Positions 15,369-22,252 of a stretch of DNA of 22,252 nt are shown one piece after another. Source of the stretch: DATAEK01 sp036258055 (GTDB lineage Bacteria > Acidobacteriota > Vicinamibacteria > Vicinamibacterales > 2-12-FULL-66-21). The notes under the pieces are model-generated. The model was not told the DNA's origin, searched no databases, and worked only from the letters and a program-made list of their open reading frames with translations. Positions within the stretch are counted from its first letter, which is position 1; every line of letters begins with the position of its first letter. The stretch is taken from contig DATAEK010000255.1 of the NCBI GenBank assembly GCA_036258055.1, positions 1-22,252 on the forward strand. Direction: 5' to 3'. The position numbers and the translations under genes were made by a program.

Positions 15369-15439
15369 GTCAGACCCGATGAACGGGGGTGCCAGTTTAC
15401 CCCGAAATGACCGGGAATCGCTCCCGGGAATGGTCTGAC
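15369..15439 (-). promoter_or_regulatory. 71-base multi-stem palindromic element in the leader of the propeller gene
   Basis: On the + strand GTCAGACC (15369-15376) and GGTCTGAC (15432-15439) are perfect 8-bp inverted copies that close the element. Inside are further perfect pairs: CCGGGA/TCCCGG around a 5-base loop (15411-15427), GGGGT/ACCCC around GCCAGTTT (about 15386-15403), and an alternative CCCG/CGGG pair near 15375-15387. In the transcript of the propeller gene this gives a cloverleaf-like fold ending immediately before the Shine-Dalgarno sequence. It could be a cis-acting RNA control element, or a REP-like palindrome (the GGTCAGACC and GGTAAACTGGCACC strings resemble REP/BIME units) that happened to insert there. 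Confidence 0.5.
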
Positions 15440-15759
15440 CTTATCCGGCGTCGCGGAGCCAGTCAAGCCTCGTTTCATCCTTCCATGGCTTTAGCAACCA
15501 CCTCTTCCGTCTGGGACGGTGGCCGTTCCTAGGGAACCTTCTTGACGCTGAGTGTCGGATGGTGGTCTTTGGACCGTGTGGCGGCGTCCGCTACATTCCG
15601 AGTCGCGTTCATGGCCTGCGCCTCGTCGAGCAGTGCAGGGCTGTGAAACAGATTGGGCGGCAGCGCGATTGTGCAGGACCGCCCGATCGCGACGCCAAGT
15701 ACCTCTCTGGAGCCTAGTACAAATCAGACATCGCGTGGCGCGTTGACGGTCTCGTTCTG
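15440..15759. other. 320-base intergenic region, no gene recognised
   Basis: No plausible coding frame or RNA gene was found. There is an imperfect 10-bp inverted repeat (GATTGGGCGG at 15651-15660 against CCGCCCGATC at 15679-15688, one mismatch) but no T-run. The start-proximal part probably carries the promoter of the propeller gene. Confidence 0.5.
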
Positions 15760-16446
15760 CTATGGACGGAACGCTGCCTTGTTTGTTGTGCGCGTCTTGT
15801 CGCGGGCGGCCGTGGCGTCGGTGGCTTCTTTCTGCCGCTGATCCAATTCGCGGCGTGGCGCCTCGAGAGCATCCAACCGTCCTGCCTCCCGGATGGCCGT
15901 TCGGGCACGCATGCTCAGGGGCTTCGAGACGAGGATCAGCTGAAAGTCGGGCGAGTACACGCCGCGTAGGAGCGTCAGCGACGCCGAGGCGCTCTCCCAG
16001 CGTGCGACCACGATGGCATCGGCGAGTGCCTCCGCCGGGCGACTGGTTTTGGTTCGCGTCAACGCAAGAACCGGGGCGCCATACGTGGCCGACAGCGATT
16101 CCACGATGTCACGGTTCGTCAGCCCTTCTGTGCGGTCGCGGTCGTAGCTGACGATGACCTGATACAACGCGTCGTCGTAAAACGTGAAGGCAATCTCTCG
16201 CACGGGATCGGCCAGCACGGTTTCGGAGGTCACGTAAGGCGCGCGCCACTCCAGCTCCTGAATCTTCGCCGGTCGCTCATGGAGGCTCTTCGCATCGGCG
16301 AGGCGTGCGCCACTGGCCGTGATCACGCTGTCGAGGCTGCTTTCGAGGACGTAAGCCCGATAGCGGGACAGGTCCTGAGCGGATGCCGGCTGCCCACTGA
16401 AAGCGACACCGACGGCAACAACGAAGAGCGCACGTGCACTGTTCAT
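15760..16446 (-). CDS. Secreted protein of unknown function
   Basis: A 228-residue protein. The ATG at 16446 is chosen over the upstream frame start at 16509 because AGGAG (16453-16457) sits six bases before it and a clean Sec signal peptide follows at once (MNSARALFVVAVGVAFSGQPASAQ, cleavage after ASA). The mature part begins with YRAYVLESSLDSVITASGAR, then IQELEWRAPY and VREIAFTFYDDALYQVIVSYDRDRTEGL, suggesting an alpha/beta domain that compares a codified length or state. A predicted helical, charged tail (about 185-228, Arg/Lys/Thr/Ala-rich) follows. I do not recognise a named family. Related-looking periplasmic proteins occur in acidobacteria with no known function. No obvious operon partner: the neighbours on both sides are more than 300 bases away. 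Confidence 0.75.
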   Translation of the reverse strand: MNSARALFVVAVGVAFSGQPASAQDLSRYRAYVLESSLDSVITASGARLADAKSLHERPAKIQELEWRAPYVTSETVLADPVREIAFTFYDDALYQVIVSYDRDRTEGLTNRDIVESLSATYGAPVLALTRTKTSRPAEALADAIVVARWESASASLTLLRGVYSPDFQLILVSKPLSMRARTAIREAGRLDALEAPRRELDQRQKEATDATAARDKTRTTNKAAFRP

Positions 16447-16937
16447 GAAGGACTCCTGGGTTGAGTTGCACGATCGTGACAGCTTCGGTCGCGGCTGTCT
16501 GTGCCGCATTGCACAGAGAGGGACGGGGGCCTGATCGCACAGCCACCGCCCTGCGGCGTACAGATCGGATCAGAGCTCTCAAGATCGCCACGGAATCGCT
16601 ACGTCATCAGAAGGACAAGGCGAGCCCTGGCGCGACAGCCAGGGTCGAACGGCATCCTTTCGACGCCCTCGAGCGTCGTTTCGAGCTGTTCAGAACGGCA
16701 CAGACACGCACGGCGCGATCTACGAACATAGGTTGAGGACAAGCCAGTCCACGAAGGTGTATACGCGGCTGTCAGACCCGGATCAGAACACTCGAATCCG
16801 AGTGCGACGCGGAGACGGAAGGAGGCGAACGACGCATCAGACCTCGTTCGCATGGACGATGCCACCAGGTGTTCGCGAGCCGACGGTGACATCAAGCCTT
16901 CTGCTCGCAGCGCACTCACGCACAATCGGAGGCCCCT
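16447..16937. other. 491-base region without a recognised gene
   Basis: Open frames here have no family resemblance, no ribosome-binding site and mirror-image counterparts on the other strand. Several short perfect stem-loops occur: TCTGTGC/GCACAGA (16498-16517), CCCTGGC/GCCAGGG around a GCGACA loop (about 16624-16643), and CGACGC/GCGTCG (about 16668-16685). None has a T-run. They may be parts of decayed repeats or transcript-end hairpins. Confidence 0.45.
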
Positions 16938-17225
16938 ATGGCATCTGCACGCGGAGACCGCAAACCCTGCACGCACGCAGGATGTTCGGGCATCATGCAA
17001 TTCGGTCGGGAACCGCTGCTGCAGGCCTACGCTGCGATGACTGCCGACGGAGAACGCGGCTGGGTTTGCAGTGAGAGCCCGGGACACTTCCAGTTTGCCT
17101 CAGAGCGCTCGCGGCCAAGGACGGCCGCGAGCACCGCGCCTCACGCGCGTTGGGACGACGATGGGGGTTCGACGCCCGGGGAGCACACCACCGATTCGAC
17201 GTCGAGGGCTTCTGTTCCGCGGTGA
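16938..17225 (+). CDS. Small Cys/His protein, putative zinc-ribbon-like
   Basis: A 95-residue frame with GGAGG (16928-16932) five bases before the ATG. The first half carries potential metal ligands: KPCTHAGCSG (Cys11, His13, Cys16) and GWVCSESPGHF (Cys44, His50), spaced like a small zinc ribbon, with the compact core between (IMQFGREPLLQAYAAMTADGER). The second half, from about residue 57, is low-complexity Ser/Thr/Arg/Pro and could be an extension past a lost stop. No known family is recognised. The gene stands alone between a secreted protein and the histidine kinase. I support it mainly on the ribosome-binding site and the Cys/His spacing; a chance frame is not excluded. Confidence 0.5.
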   Translation: MASARGDRKPCTHAGCSGIMQFGREPLLQAYAAMTADGERGWVCSESPGHFQFASERSRPRTAASTAPHARWDDDGGSTPGEHTTDSTSRASVPR

Positions 17226-17372
17226 ACGGCGTGATCCGTCAGAGGTGCGATCGGCGAGTTGAGCGGTCTTGAACGACGGCCTCCGCATCGCAGGACGTCC
17301 GCGTCCTCGACGGTGCCGCCGACAGGCTATGGCGCTCCGCGCATCAGGGACGAACAGCGTGGAGCGTGAACA

Positions 17373-18464
17373 CTAGACCGCGGCGACGGAGGGGACAGGG
17401 ACCCGCGGCAGGTCGACGGTGAACACGCATCCCAGACCGGGGAGATTGCGCGCGTAGATTCGGCCGTCGTTCGCTTCAGCGCCCCATCGGCTGAAAGCGA
17501 GACCAAGGCCCACGCCGGTTCGATCGGCGCCGCGCTGCTCGAACGGGCGGAAGAGCTCGTTCACATTCCCGCTCGGGAGACCTCCGCACTGATCCTCGAT
17601 CTCGATGAGCACGCGCTCGGCGCTGGTGCCAGCCCTGAGCGTGACGGTGGTACGTGGCCGGGTGAACTTCAATGCGTTCTGCAGGAGGTTTCCCACCACC
17701 GAAGCGAGAACTTGACGGTCGGCCTCGATCGCCACTCCATCTTCGACGGGCGTGACGCTAAGGGCGACGCCCCGTGCGTTTGCCTCCAAGGTTGCGGCCG
17801 CCGCGAGTTCTTCGATGAAACCAGAAACCAGGAATTGCTCCCGATTCTGAACGCCCTGCGTGAGGCGGACCTCGGCGAGCGACCGAATAATCAGAGATCG
17901 TGATGCCATGAGGTTCCGATGGAGCACGGTGCCCGTGCTCCCTGCGACGCCGACGTTCCCGGTCTTCAGAACCTCGAACGACATGATCGCGGTGTCGATC
18001 AAGTTCCGCAATTCATGAGCGAAGAACCCGAGGCGCTCTCCCCCACGTGCGGATTCTCTGTCGATGCCGGACTGATTGCGTTCGCGCCCATACTCGGTGA
18101 CCGCGCCGGCGATGGCGTCGTCAAGGCATCGGTTCAGCGTGCGAAAGTCGTCCGTGCTGATGGGCAGGTCCATTTCCACCGCCAGCTCGGTAATGGCCTG
18201 ACAGACATCGCCATAGTCGTGCACGACCTGTGACACCGAAAACCCTTGGCGCAGCAGGTCATGCCCGTGTCGGACCGCGCTCCTGCTGATCTCGGGGCTC
18301 GTGCCCAGGCCGAAGCGCAGCGCGTCCCTGAGTTGATCGAGGAATACCGGCACACCGTGATCGATCTCCGCTTCGGTGGGCAGTGGCACCGACCTCGAGG
18401 CCACCTTCGCCCGGCACCGGCCGATGATCTCGTCACGATTTGCGGCAATGAAGTCATGGAGCAC
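17373..18464 (-). CDS. Cytoplasmic sensor histidine kinase with RsbRD-like N-terminal domain
   Basis: A 363-residue protein. GTG at 18464 is preferred to the TTG at 18479 because GGAGG (18470-18474) is five bases upstream and the family begins with LHDFIAANRDEIIGRCRAKV. Residues 1-125 are helical, with HGHDLLRQGFSVSQVVHDYG, resembling the RsbRD N-terminal/globin-like sensor fold. The H-box FFAHELRN has the phosphoacceptor His at about 150. The ATPase lid follows: N-box NLLQNALKFT, G1 EDQCGGLP, F-box LFRPFEQRG, G2 GVGLGLAFSRW. There are no membrane helices, so it senses an internal signal or a partner protein. No receiver domain or response regulator is adjacent. It is divergent from the SpoIIE-type phosphatase gene with a 178-base gap, suggesting a shared regulatory region and a joint pathway. 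Confidence 0.9.
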   Translation of the reverse strand: MLHDFIAANRDEIIGRCRAKVASRSVPLPTEAEIDHGVPVFLDQLRDALRFGLGTSPEISRSAVRHGHDLLRQGFSVSQVVHDYGDVCQAITELAVEMDLPISTDDFRTLNRCLDDAIAGAVTEYGRERNQSGIDRESARGGERLGFFAHELRNLIDTAIMSFEVLKTGNVGVAGSTGTVLHRNLMASRSLIIRSLAEVRLTQGVQNREQFLVSGFIEELAAAATLEANARGVALSVTPVEDGVAIEADRQVLASVVGNLLQNALKFTRPRTTVTLRAGTSAERVLIEIEDQCGGLPSGNVNELFRPFEQRGADRTGVGLGLAFSRWGAEANDGRIYARNLPGLGCVFTVDLPRVPVPSVAAV

Positions 18465-18628
18465 GCACACCTCCACCAACCCCGATGGTAATGCTTGAGG
18501 TCTGCGAGGGGGTGTTCAAAAGGGGACAGTAGAGCGGACCCAGCGTCGCCGGAACGCAATCACGCATGCCACTCCTTCGCCCGGAATACCACGCCTCAAG
18601 TTACGGGCAGCCGTCCGGCACTGGCGTC

Positions 18629-18634
18629 TATACT
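18629..18634 (+). promoter_or_regulatory. Possible -10 element of a leaderless transcript
   Basis: TATACT, one base from the consensus TATAAT, ends eight bases before the ATG at 18643, and no Shine-Dalgarno sequence is present. Transcription would then start at or almost at the start codon. No clear -35 is seen at 16-18 bases; the nearest TTACGG (18601) is too far. Confidence 0.4.
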
Positions 18635-18642
18635 CGAACGCC

Positions 18643-19776
18643 ATGAGCGTCTGGGGCCGGCAACCGAAACGGTTCGAATTCTGGCGCGCGGTGTCGACGA
18701 TGTTGCACACCACGTTTCTCGCGGGCGTCTTTTTCATGTTCCTGCCGATCGGACTGCTGACCGATATCTCGAGGCTAGGGGCCGACCCGGTGCCGCGTCT
18801 GGTCGCGGAAATGCTCTTCAGTGGGGGCATTGCCGTTGCCTACGTTCTGGCCGTCAGGCGGCCGCGCTGGCTCCCAGTGCTGGTTCTGGCGCACATCCTT
18901 CTGTCGATGCAATTGGCGCATCTCGCCCGCACGGCGCCGCTTACGGGCGCGTCGCTGCAGGCGCGAATTCAGGCTGATACCAACGGGGTCGTCGTGTCGC
19001 TCATTGCGAGCTTTGTGCTTCTGTCGAATTTCGTCCAACGGGAAGGATCCCGGTACGTCCGGGCCCACACCGAAATCGCTCTGGCGCGCGATATCCATCG
19101 CCTGCTCGTGCCGACGCTCGCGCGTCGCGTGGGCCGCTTCGAATTCCAGGGCGTCTCGCTTGCGAGCGGCGATGTCGGCGGCGATCTCATCGACGTCGTG
19201 GAATCCAAGGACGGCTGGATTGGCTATGTCGCCGACGTATCAGGTCACGGCGTGGGGGCAGGCCTCCTCATGGGAATGGTGAAGAGCGCCACGCACATGC
19301 AGCTGCAGGTGATGCACCCGATCGATCAGCTCTTGACCAATCTGAACACCGTCCTGCTCGACCTCAAGAAGCCGGAGATGTACGTCACGTTTGCGGGGCT
19401 GCAATTCGATGGCGTGTCCAGATTGCAGTTCTCAGTCGCCGGCCATCCTCCGATCCTGCATTACCGCGCAAGCAGCGCGACGGTCGACGAGCTCTCGGTG
19501 CCACAACTGCCGGTCGCGATGTTCCCTGGCCGGGTGTTTGTGGCCTCGAGCGTCGCGTGGTCGCCTGGCGACCTCTTCGTGATTCTGACCGACGGCCTGA
19601 CAGACGTCTTCGATCGCCACGATCGCGAGTTCGGCCTCGAGCGCGTCAAGGCTCTAGTCTCTGAGCAGGCCACCGGCCCTCTCGAACGGCTGCAAGACGC
19701 TCTGATCGGTGCGACGCGGCAGCACGGACCCCAGCTCGACGATCAGTCGCTTCTGCTGATCCGCGCGATCGCGTGA
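18643..19776 (+). CDS. Membrane-anchored SpoIIE/PP2C-type serine phosphatase
   Basis: A 377-residue protein. Four hydrophobic segments (about 20-40, 53-72, 76-95 and 115-132) form an N-terminal membrane domain. A short helix (TEIALARDIHRLLVP) links to a SpoIIE/RsbU phosphatase domain (about 165-377). Metal-binding acidic residues are in ASGDVGGDLIDV (Asp177, Asp181) and VADVSGHGVGAGLLM (Asp198); later motifs are FSVAGHPPILHY, ILTDGLTDVFD and LDDQSLLLI. Such enzymes dephosphorylate anti-anti-sigma or similar STAS proteins in partner-switching pathways. No STAS or anti-sigma gene is in this window; the divergent histidine kinase is the only nearby signalling partner. The start lacks a Shine-Dalgarno sequence and has TATACT just upstream, suggesting a leaderless mRNA. 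Confidence 0.9.
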   Translation: MSVWGRQPKRFEFWRAVSTMLHTTFLAGVFFMFLPIGLLTDISRLGADPVPRLVAEMLFSGGIAVAYVLAVRRPRWLPVLVLAHILLSMQLAHLARTAPLTGASLQARIQADTNGVVVSLIASFVLLSNFVQREGSRYVRAHTEIALARDIHRLLVPTLARRVGRFEFQGVSLASGDVGGDLIDVVESKDGWIGYVADVSGHGVGAGLLMGMVKSATHMQLQVMHPIDQLLTNLNTVLLDLKKPEMYVTFAGLQFDGVSRLQFSVAGHPPILHYRASSATVDELSVPQLPVAMFPGRVFVASSVAWSPGDLFVILTDGLTDVFDRHDREFGLERVKALVSEQATGPLERLQDALIGATRQHGPQLDDQSLLLIRAIA

Positions 19777-20341
19777 CCGGAAAGCAAGGTGGTGAGTGTT
19801 GTCCTGCGCTCCTAGTGTGTCGGGCTCGGTGCTGGCGTCCGCCAGCATCGTCGGCACGAGAAGAGAGCATCTCGGCAGGGACCGCCGTGTTGCCCCTCGT
19901 CGGATCAGAATTGGTCGACGATCTGCAGTCGCTCGATCGTGTCTACCCGACGGGATGAAGTACTGCGCGGCGTCCAGCCGCTGTCCGGGGCCAAAGAGCT
20001 CGCCCGCGAAGTTGCGGCCGACGAACTGCGCGCCGGTGCCGCCGGTACCGTGCATGACCAGCACCGCGTTGGTGACGACGCTCCGCGCGTCGGCCTTCGG
20101 CGCGCCGAAGGTCCGGTAGAGTTTCGCCCGGGTCTTGAACTGGCTGAGACAGGTCAAGTACGTTTGCGGCCCGCGACATCCGGTTCGGGTTTCGCGAAAC
20201 ACGTGATCACGACAACGGGTCGGAGTCCGCACGAGACGACCGCTCGCCATCGATTTCGATCCTAGCGCCGGTTCAGGAGAAGATTGCAGTCTGCTGGCAA
20301 AACGCTTCGGCGGAATGCCGAGGCGGGGCTGAGGAGGGCAT
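19777..20341. other. 565-base region with only a gene remnant
   Basis: Apart from the MetX-like remnant at 19954-20139 (minus strand) I see no gene. The sequence on the phosphatase side (19777-19953) shows no recognisable homology in any frame, and the part before 20342 probably holds the promoter of the PLP enzyme gene. Confidence 0.5.
19954..20139 (-). pseudogene. Fragment of a MetX-like (homoserine O-acyltransferase family) alpha/beta hydrolase
   Basis: About 62 codons read FKTRAKLYRTFGAPKAD, then VTNAVLVMHGTGGTGAQF and FAGELFGPGQRLDAAQYFI. These are the conserved early strand, the HGTGG oxyanion-loop region and the substrate-pocket segment of MetX-like alpha/beta hydrolases. Homology stops after YFI, where relatives continue with a LPDxIGHGxSSKP segment, and the part carrying the nucleophile Ser and catalytic Asp/His is absent. 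Upstream of FKTR the usual N-terminus is also missing or scrambled. The surrounding frame stays open (20250-19654) but the remainder is unrecognisable. I call it a decayed gene. Confidence 0.65.
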
Positions 20342-21550
20342 GTGCCTGAGGATGCGAAGCATCAGAGCGTGGTGCGGCGCACGCCGTTTCCGGGATCGAC
20401 AACGGCGCCGCTGGTGCCGCCGATCGTTCCCAGCGCCGTGTTCGTGGCCCGCGACGCGGACCACATGAACAGCGTCTACGAGGGTCAGGAGCAGGGATTC
20501 ACCTACGGGCGCGAAGGCAGTCCGAATGCGGAGCTCCTGGCAGCCAAGATCGCCGCGCTCGAGGGCGCGGAATGCGGGTTCATTACCTCGTCCGGCATGT
20601 CGGCGGTCGCGGCGATCGTGCTGGGACTGCTCAAGGCGGGCGATCACCTCGTGGCCGGCAACCAGTTGTACGGCCGCACGCTGCGGCTGATCAGCCAGGA
20701 GCTGCCGCGCTTGGGCTTCGTGACCGATCTCGTGGAGGCCACCGATGTCGGGGCGGTCGAGAGCGCGATTCGTCCCAACACGCGCCTGCTGCTGGTCGAA
20801 GTCGTCTCGAATCCGCTCCTGCGCATCCCGGACATCGCCGCGCTCGGCGCCCTTGCGCGCGCGCGCGGTGTTGTGCTCGTGGTGGACAACACGTTTCCCA
20901 CGCCGCTGGGGTTCCGGCCACTGTCGCTCGGCGCGCAGATCGTCTTTCACAGCATCACGAAGATGCTCGCCGGGCACAGCGACGTGACGCTCGGCGCGGT
21001 CTGCGGCTCGCGCGAGCTCACCACGCCGATTCGCGACGCGATTGTCACCTGGGGTCTGAACGGCAGCCCGTTCGACTGCTGGCTCGCCGAGCGTGGGATG
21101 AACACCCTCGAACTACGCGTCGCGCGCGGTACTGCGAATGCGGTGGCGCTGGCGGATTTTCTCGCGCGTCAGCCGGCAGTCCGGCGTGTCTTCTATCCCG
21201 GCCGCGCCGATCATCCCGACCATGCCGTCGCGCTGCGGCTGTTCGGCGACGAGTTCGGCAACATGGTCACGTTCGAGATCGATGGCGGCCGCTACACCGT
21301 GAACCGCTTCATGCAGGCGCTGCGATCGATCCCGTTCGCCCCGACGCTGGGCGATGTGTCGACGATGATCAGCCACCCCGCGGTGACGTCGCATCGCGGC
21401 CTGACCGCTGCCTCACGCGAGGCGCTCGGCATTCGCGAAGGCACCATCCGAGTCTCGGTTGGCGTCGAGGAGTTCTCGCTGCTCGAAGACGAGTTCGGTG
21501 CCGCTCTGGCAGCCGTGGCACCACCCAACGCCTCGTCGGCTGGCGGCTGA
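20342..21550 (+). CDS. Cys/Met metabolism PLP-dependent enzyme (cystathionine gamma-synthase / methionine gamma-lyase family)
   Basis: A 402-residue fold-type I PLP enzyme. Landmarks: YEGQEQGFTYGREGSPN (cofactor-phosphate Tyr/Arg from the neighbouring subunit), ITSSGMSAVAA (phosphate loop), LYGRT with Tyr110 stacking on PLP, SNPLLRIPDI, VVDNTFPTP with Asp182, and the Schiff-base Lys207 in HSITKMLAGHSD. The C-terminal RVSVGVEE motif binds the substrate carboxylate. The GTG at 20342 follows AGGAGG (20332-20337) by four bases; an out-of-frame ATG overlaps it at 20340. The family covers cystathionine gamma-synthase and lyases, O-acylhomoserine sulfhydrylase and methionine gamma-lyase, and the reaction cannot be fixed from sequence alone. 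A decayed MetX-like gene lies upstream in the opposite direction. Confidence 0.92.
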   Translation: MPEDAKHQSVVRRTPFPGSTTAPLVPPIVPSAVFVARDADHMNSVYEGQEQGFTYGREGSPNAELLAAKIAALEGAECGFITSSGMSAVAAIVLGLLKAGDHLVAGNQLYGRTLRLISQELPRLGFVTDLVEATDVGAVESAIRPNTRLLLVEVVSNPLLRIPDIAALGALARARGVVLVVDNTFPTPLGFRPLSLGAQIVFHSITKMLAGHSDVTLGAVCGSRELTTPIRDAIVTWGLNGSPFDCWLAERGMNTLELRVARGTANAVALADFLARQPAVRRVFYPGRADHPDHAVALRLFGDEFGNMVTFEIDGGRYTVNRFMQALRSIPFAPTLGDVSTMISHPAVTSHRGLTAASREALGIREGTIRVSVGVEEFSLLEDEFGAALAAVAPPNASSAGG

Positions 21551-21611
21551 AGGGAAACGGATTGGCCGGCTCGCATTACACTTCTTGCACGGGTCGAGAG
21601 CGAGACAATAC

Positions 21612-21821
21612 GTGCCGAGAGTGACCATCAAATCGGGTGAGCGTACGCCCGATGGCCGCGAGGAACTGATATCGGAATGCTTCTGTGACTGGCCAGGGTG
21701 TCTGAACGTTGCGGAACACTCGCTCGGCGTCATCTCGGACATCGGTCTGTCCGCGTGGGTCTGCGGCGAGCACATGAAACAGATACGTCGTCAGTCAAAG
21801 GACAGGGAAGACGATAGATAG
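21612..21821 (+). CDS. Very small Cys/His protein, putative zinc-binding
   Basis: A 69-residue protein if read from the GTG at 21612 (the frame is open further upstream). It contains CFCDWPGCLNVAEHS (Cys23, Cys25, Cys30, His36) and AWVCGEHMKQIRR (Cys51, His54), a spacing that suggests a small zinc finger or treble clef; the remainder is charged. No known family is recognised and only a weak purine stretch precedes the GTG. It starts 61 bases after the PLP enzyme on the same strand. It is similar in style (Trp-Val-Cys near the C-terminal ligand pair) to the small protein at 16938. Confidence 0.5.
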   Translation: MPRVTIKSGERTPDGREELISECFCDWPGCLNVAEHSLGVISDIGLSAWVCGEHMKQIRRQSKDREDDR

Positions 21822-22252
21822 CCGCGATGATGTCCTGAACATCGCCATCGGCCTGTCCACGGTTCCCGACCTTCCCCGGCGCCCGCGCGCTTCTACCAGA
21901 AAGCCGTGCGCTCCGCGGGGTGTACACATTCCCGCGGGGCGGGCATCGAGCATCGATCCGAGTAATGCGCTGCGGAGCGAGTAGCAGCCTCCGACGATCC
22001 GAGCGCCGACGGCCCGTCGTCACTTCATACCGAAAACGGTCACATCAGCCACACAGCTCCTGATCGAGTTCACGAGTCCCGTGCTGGTGAGTGACCTCGG
22101 ATCGTCTCGACAGCTGGTGTCGCCTACTGTGGCAGATGGTACTGACCTGGAAGCTGCAAAGGCGTCCACTCCCATCGGCGAGGACACCATGCCGTTCTCT
22201 CTGACAGCAGCAAACCACCGATGTAAACGGAGGTGGGCGGTCGTTCGAGGCC
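21822..22252. other. Terminal 431 bases without a recognised gene
   Basis: No gene, RNA or convincing structure was identified. A frame beginning at the ATG at 22190 is open to the window edge (21 codons), but has no recognisable sequence or ribosome-binding site and is too short to call. Confidence 0.4.

Noticed and set aside
16740..16810. CACTCG-AATC-CGAGTG, which looks like a tRNA T-arm
   Set aside because: No acceptor stem, D-arm or anticodon arm can be built around it on either strand.
22190..22252. A gene beginning at the ATG at 22190 and running off the window
   Set aside because: Only 21 codons are visible, with no recognisable motif and no ribosome-binding site.

Overview
The window is GC-rich, densely coded on both strands, and reads like a piece of an Acidobacteriota chromosome (Vicinamibacteria-like). 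That placement rests on the gene mix: a DUF5597-type glycoside hydrolase, a DUF2911 protein, an S46 peptidase, a secreted beta-propeller protein, an nSTAND/TPR protein with a transmembrane helix, and a SpoIIE-type phosphatase. It is an inference; no rRNA or other marker gene is present. I recognised no tRNA, rRNA, CRISPR array, transposase or integrase.

Layout. Bases 1-1998 (+) hold the 3' part of a glycoside hydrolase and an exported DUF2911 protein. Bases 2142-4173 (-) hold an intact alpha/beta hydrolase, then a decayed locus where the first 60 or so codons of a cyclic-nucleotide-binding domain abut a 5'-truncated, frameshifted acylating aldehyde dehydrogenase. Bases 4371-6467 (+) encode a secreted S46 dipeptidyl-peptidase. 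Bases 6858-12394 (+) form the most interesting block: a protein with three TIR-like modules, an overlapping nSTAND NTPase with a transmembrane helix and TPR repeats, and an outer-membrane beta-barrel protein 67 bases further on. Bases 12366-16446 (-) carry an NTF2/DUF4440 protein, a 765-residue exported propeller protein whose leader contains a striking multi-stem palindrome, and a secreted protein of unknown function. Bases 16938-21821 carry two very small Cys/His proteins, a histidine kinase divergent from a membrane SpoIIE-type phosphatase, a fragment of a MetX-like alpha/beta hydrolase, and an intact Cys/Met-metabolism PLP enzyme. The last 430 bases hold nothing I can identify.

How the genes may work together. 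The TIR and nSTAND genes overlap by 26 bases and are almost certainly co-translated. The TIR protein keeps the conserved glutamate of NAD-cleaving TIR domains in its first module. The partner has Walker A and B motifs and a TPR sensor region beyond a membrane helix. That is the usual sensor-switch-effector logic of STAND-based conflict systems, here split into two proteins and apparently tethered to the membrane. The kinase/phosphatase pair looks like a partner-switching or stress-type signalling unit. Several other genes encode exported proteins (peptidase, propeller, DUF2911, small secreted protein), consistent with a heterotrophic degrader. Two loci (the aldehyde dehydrogenase and the MetX-like fragment) show gene decay.
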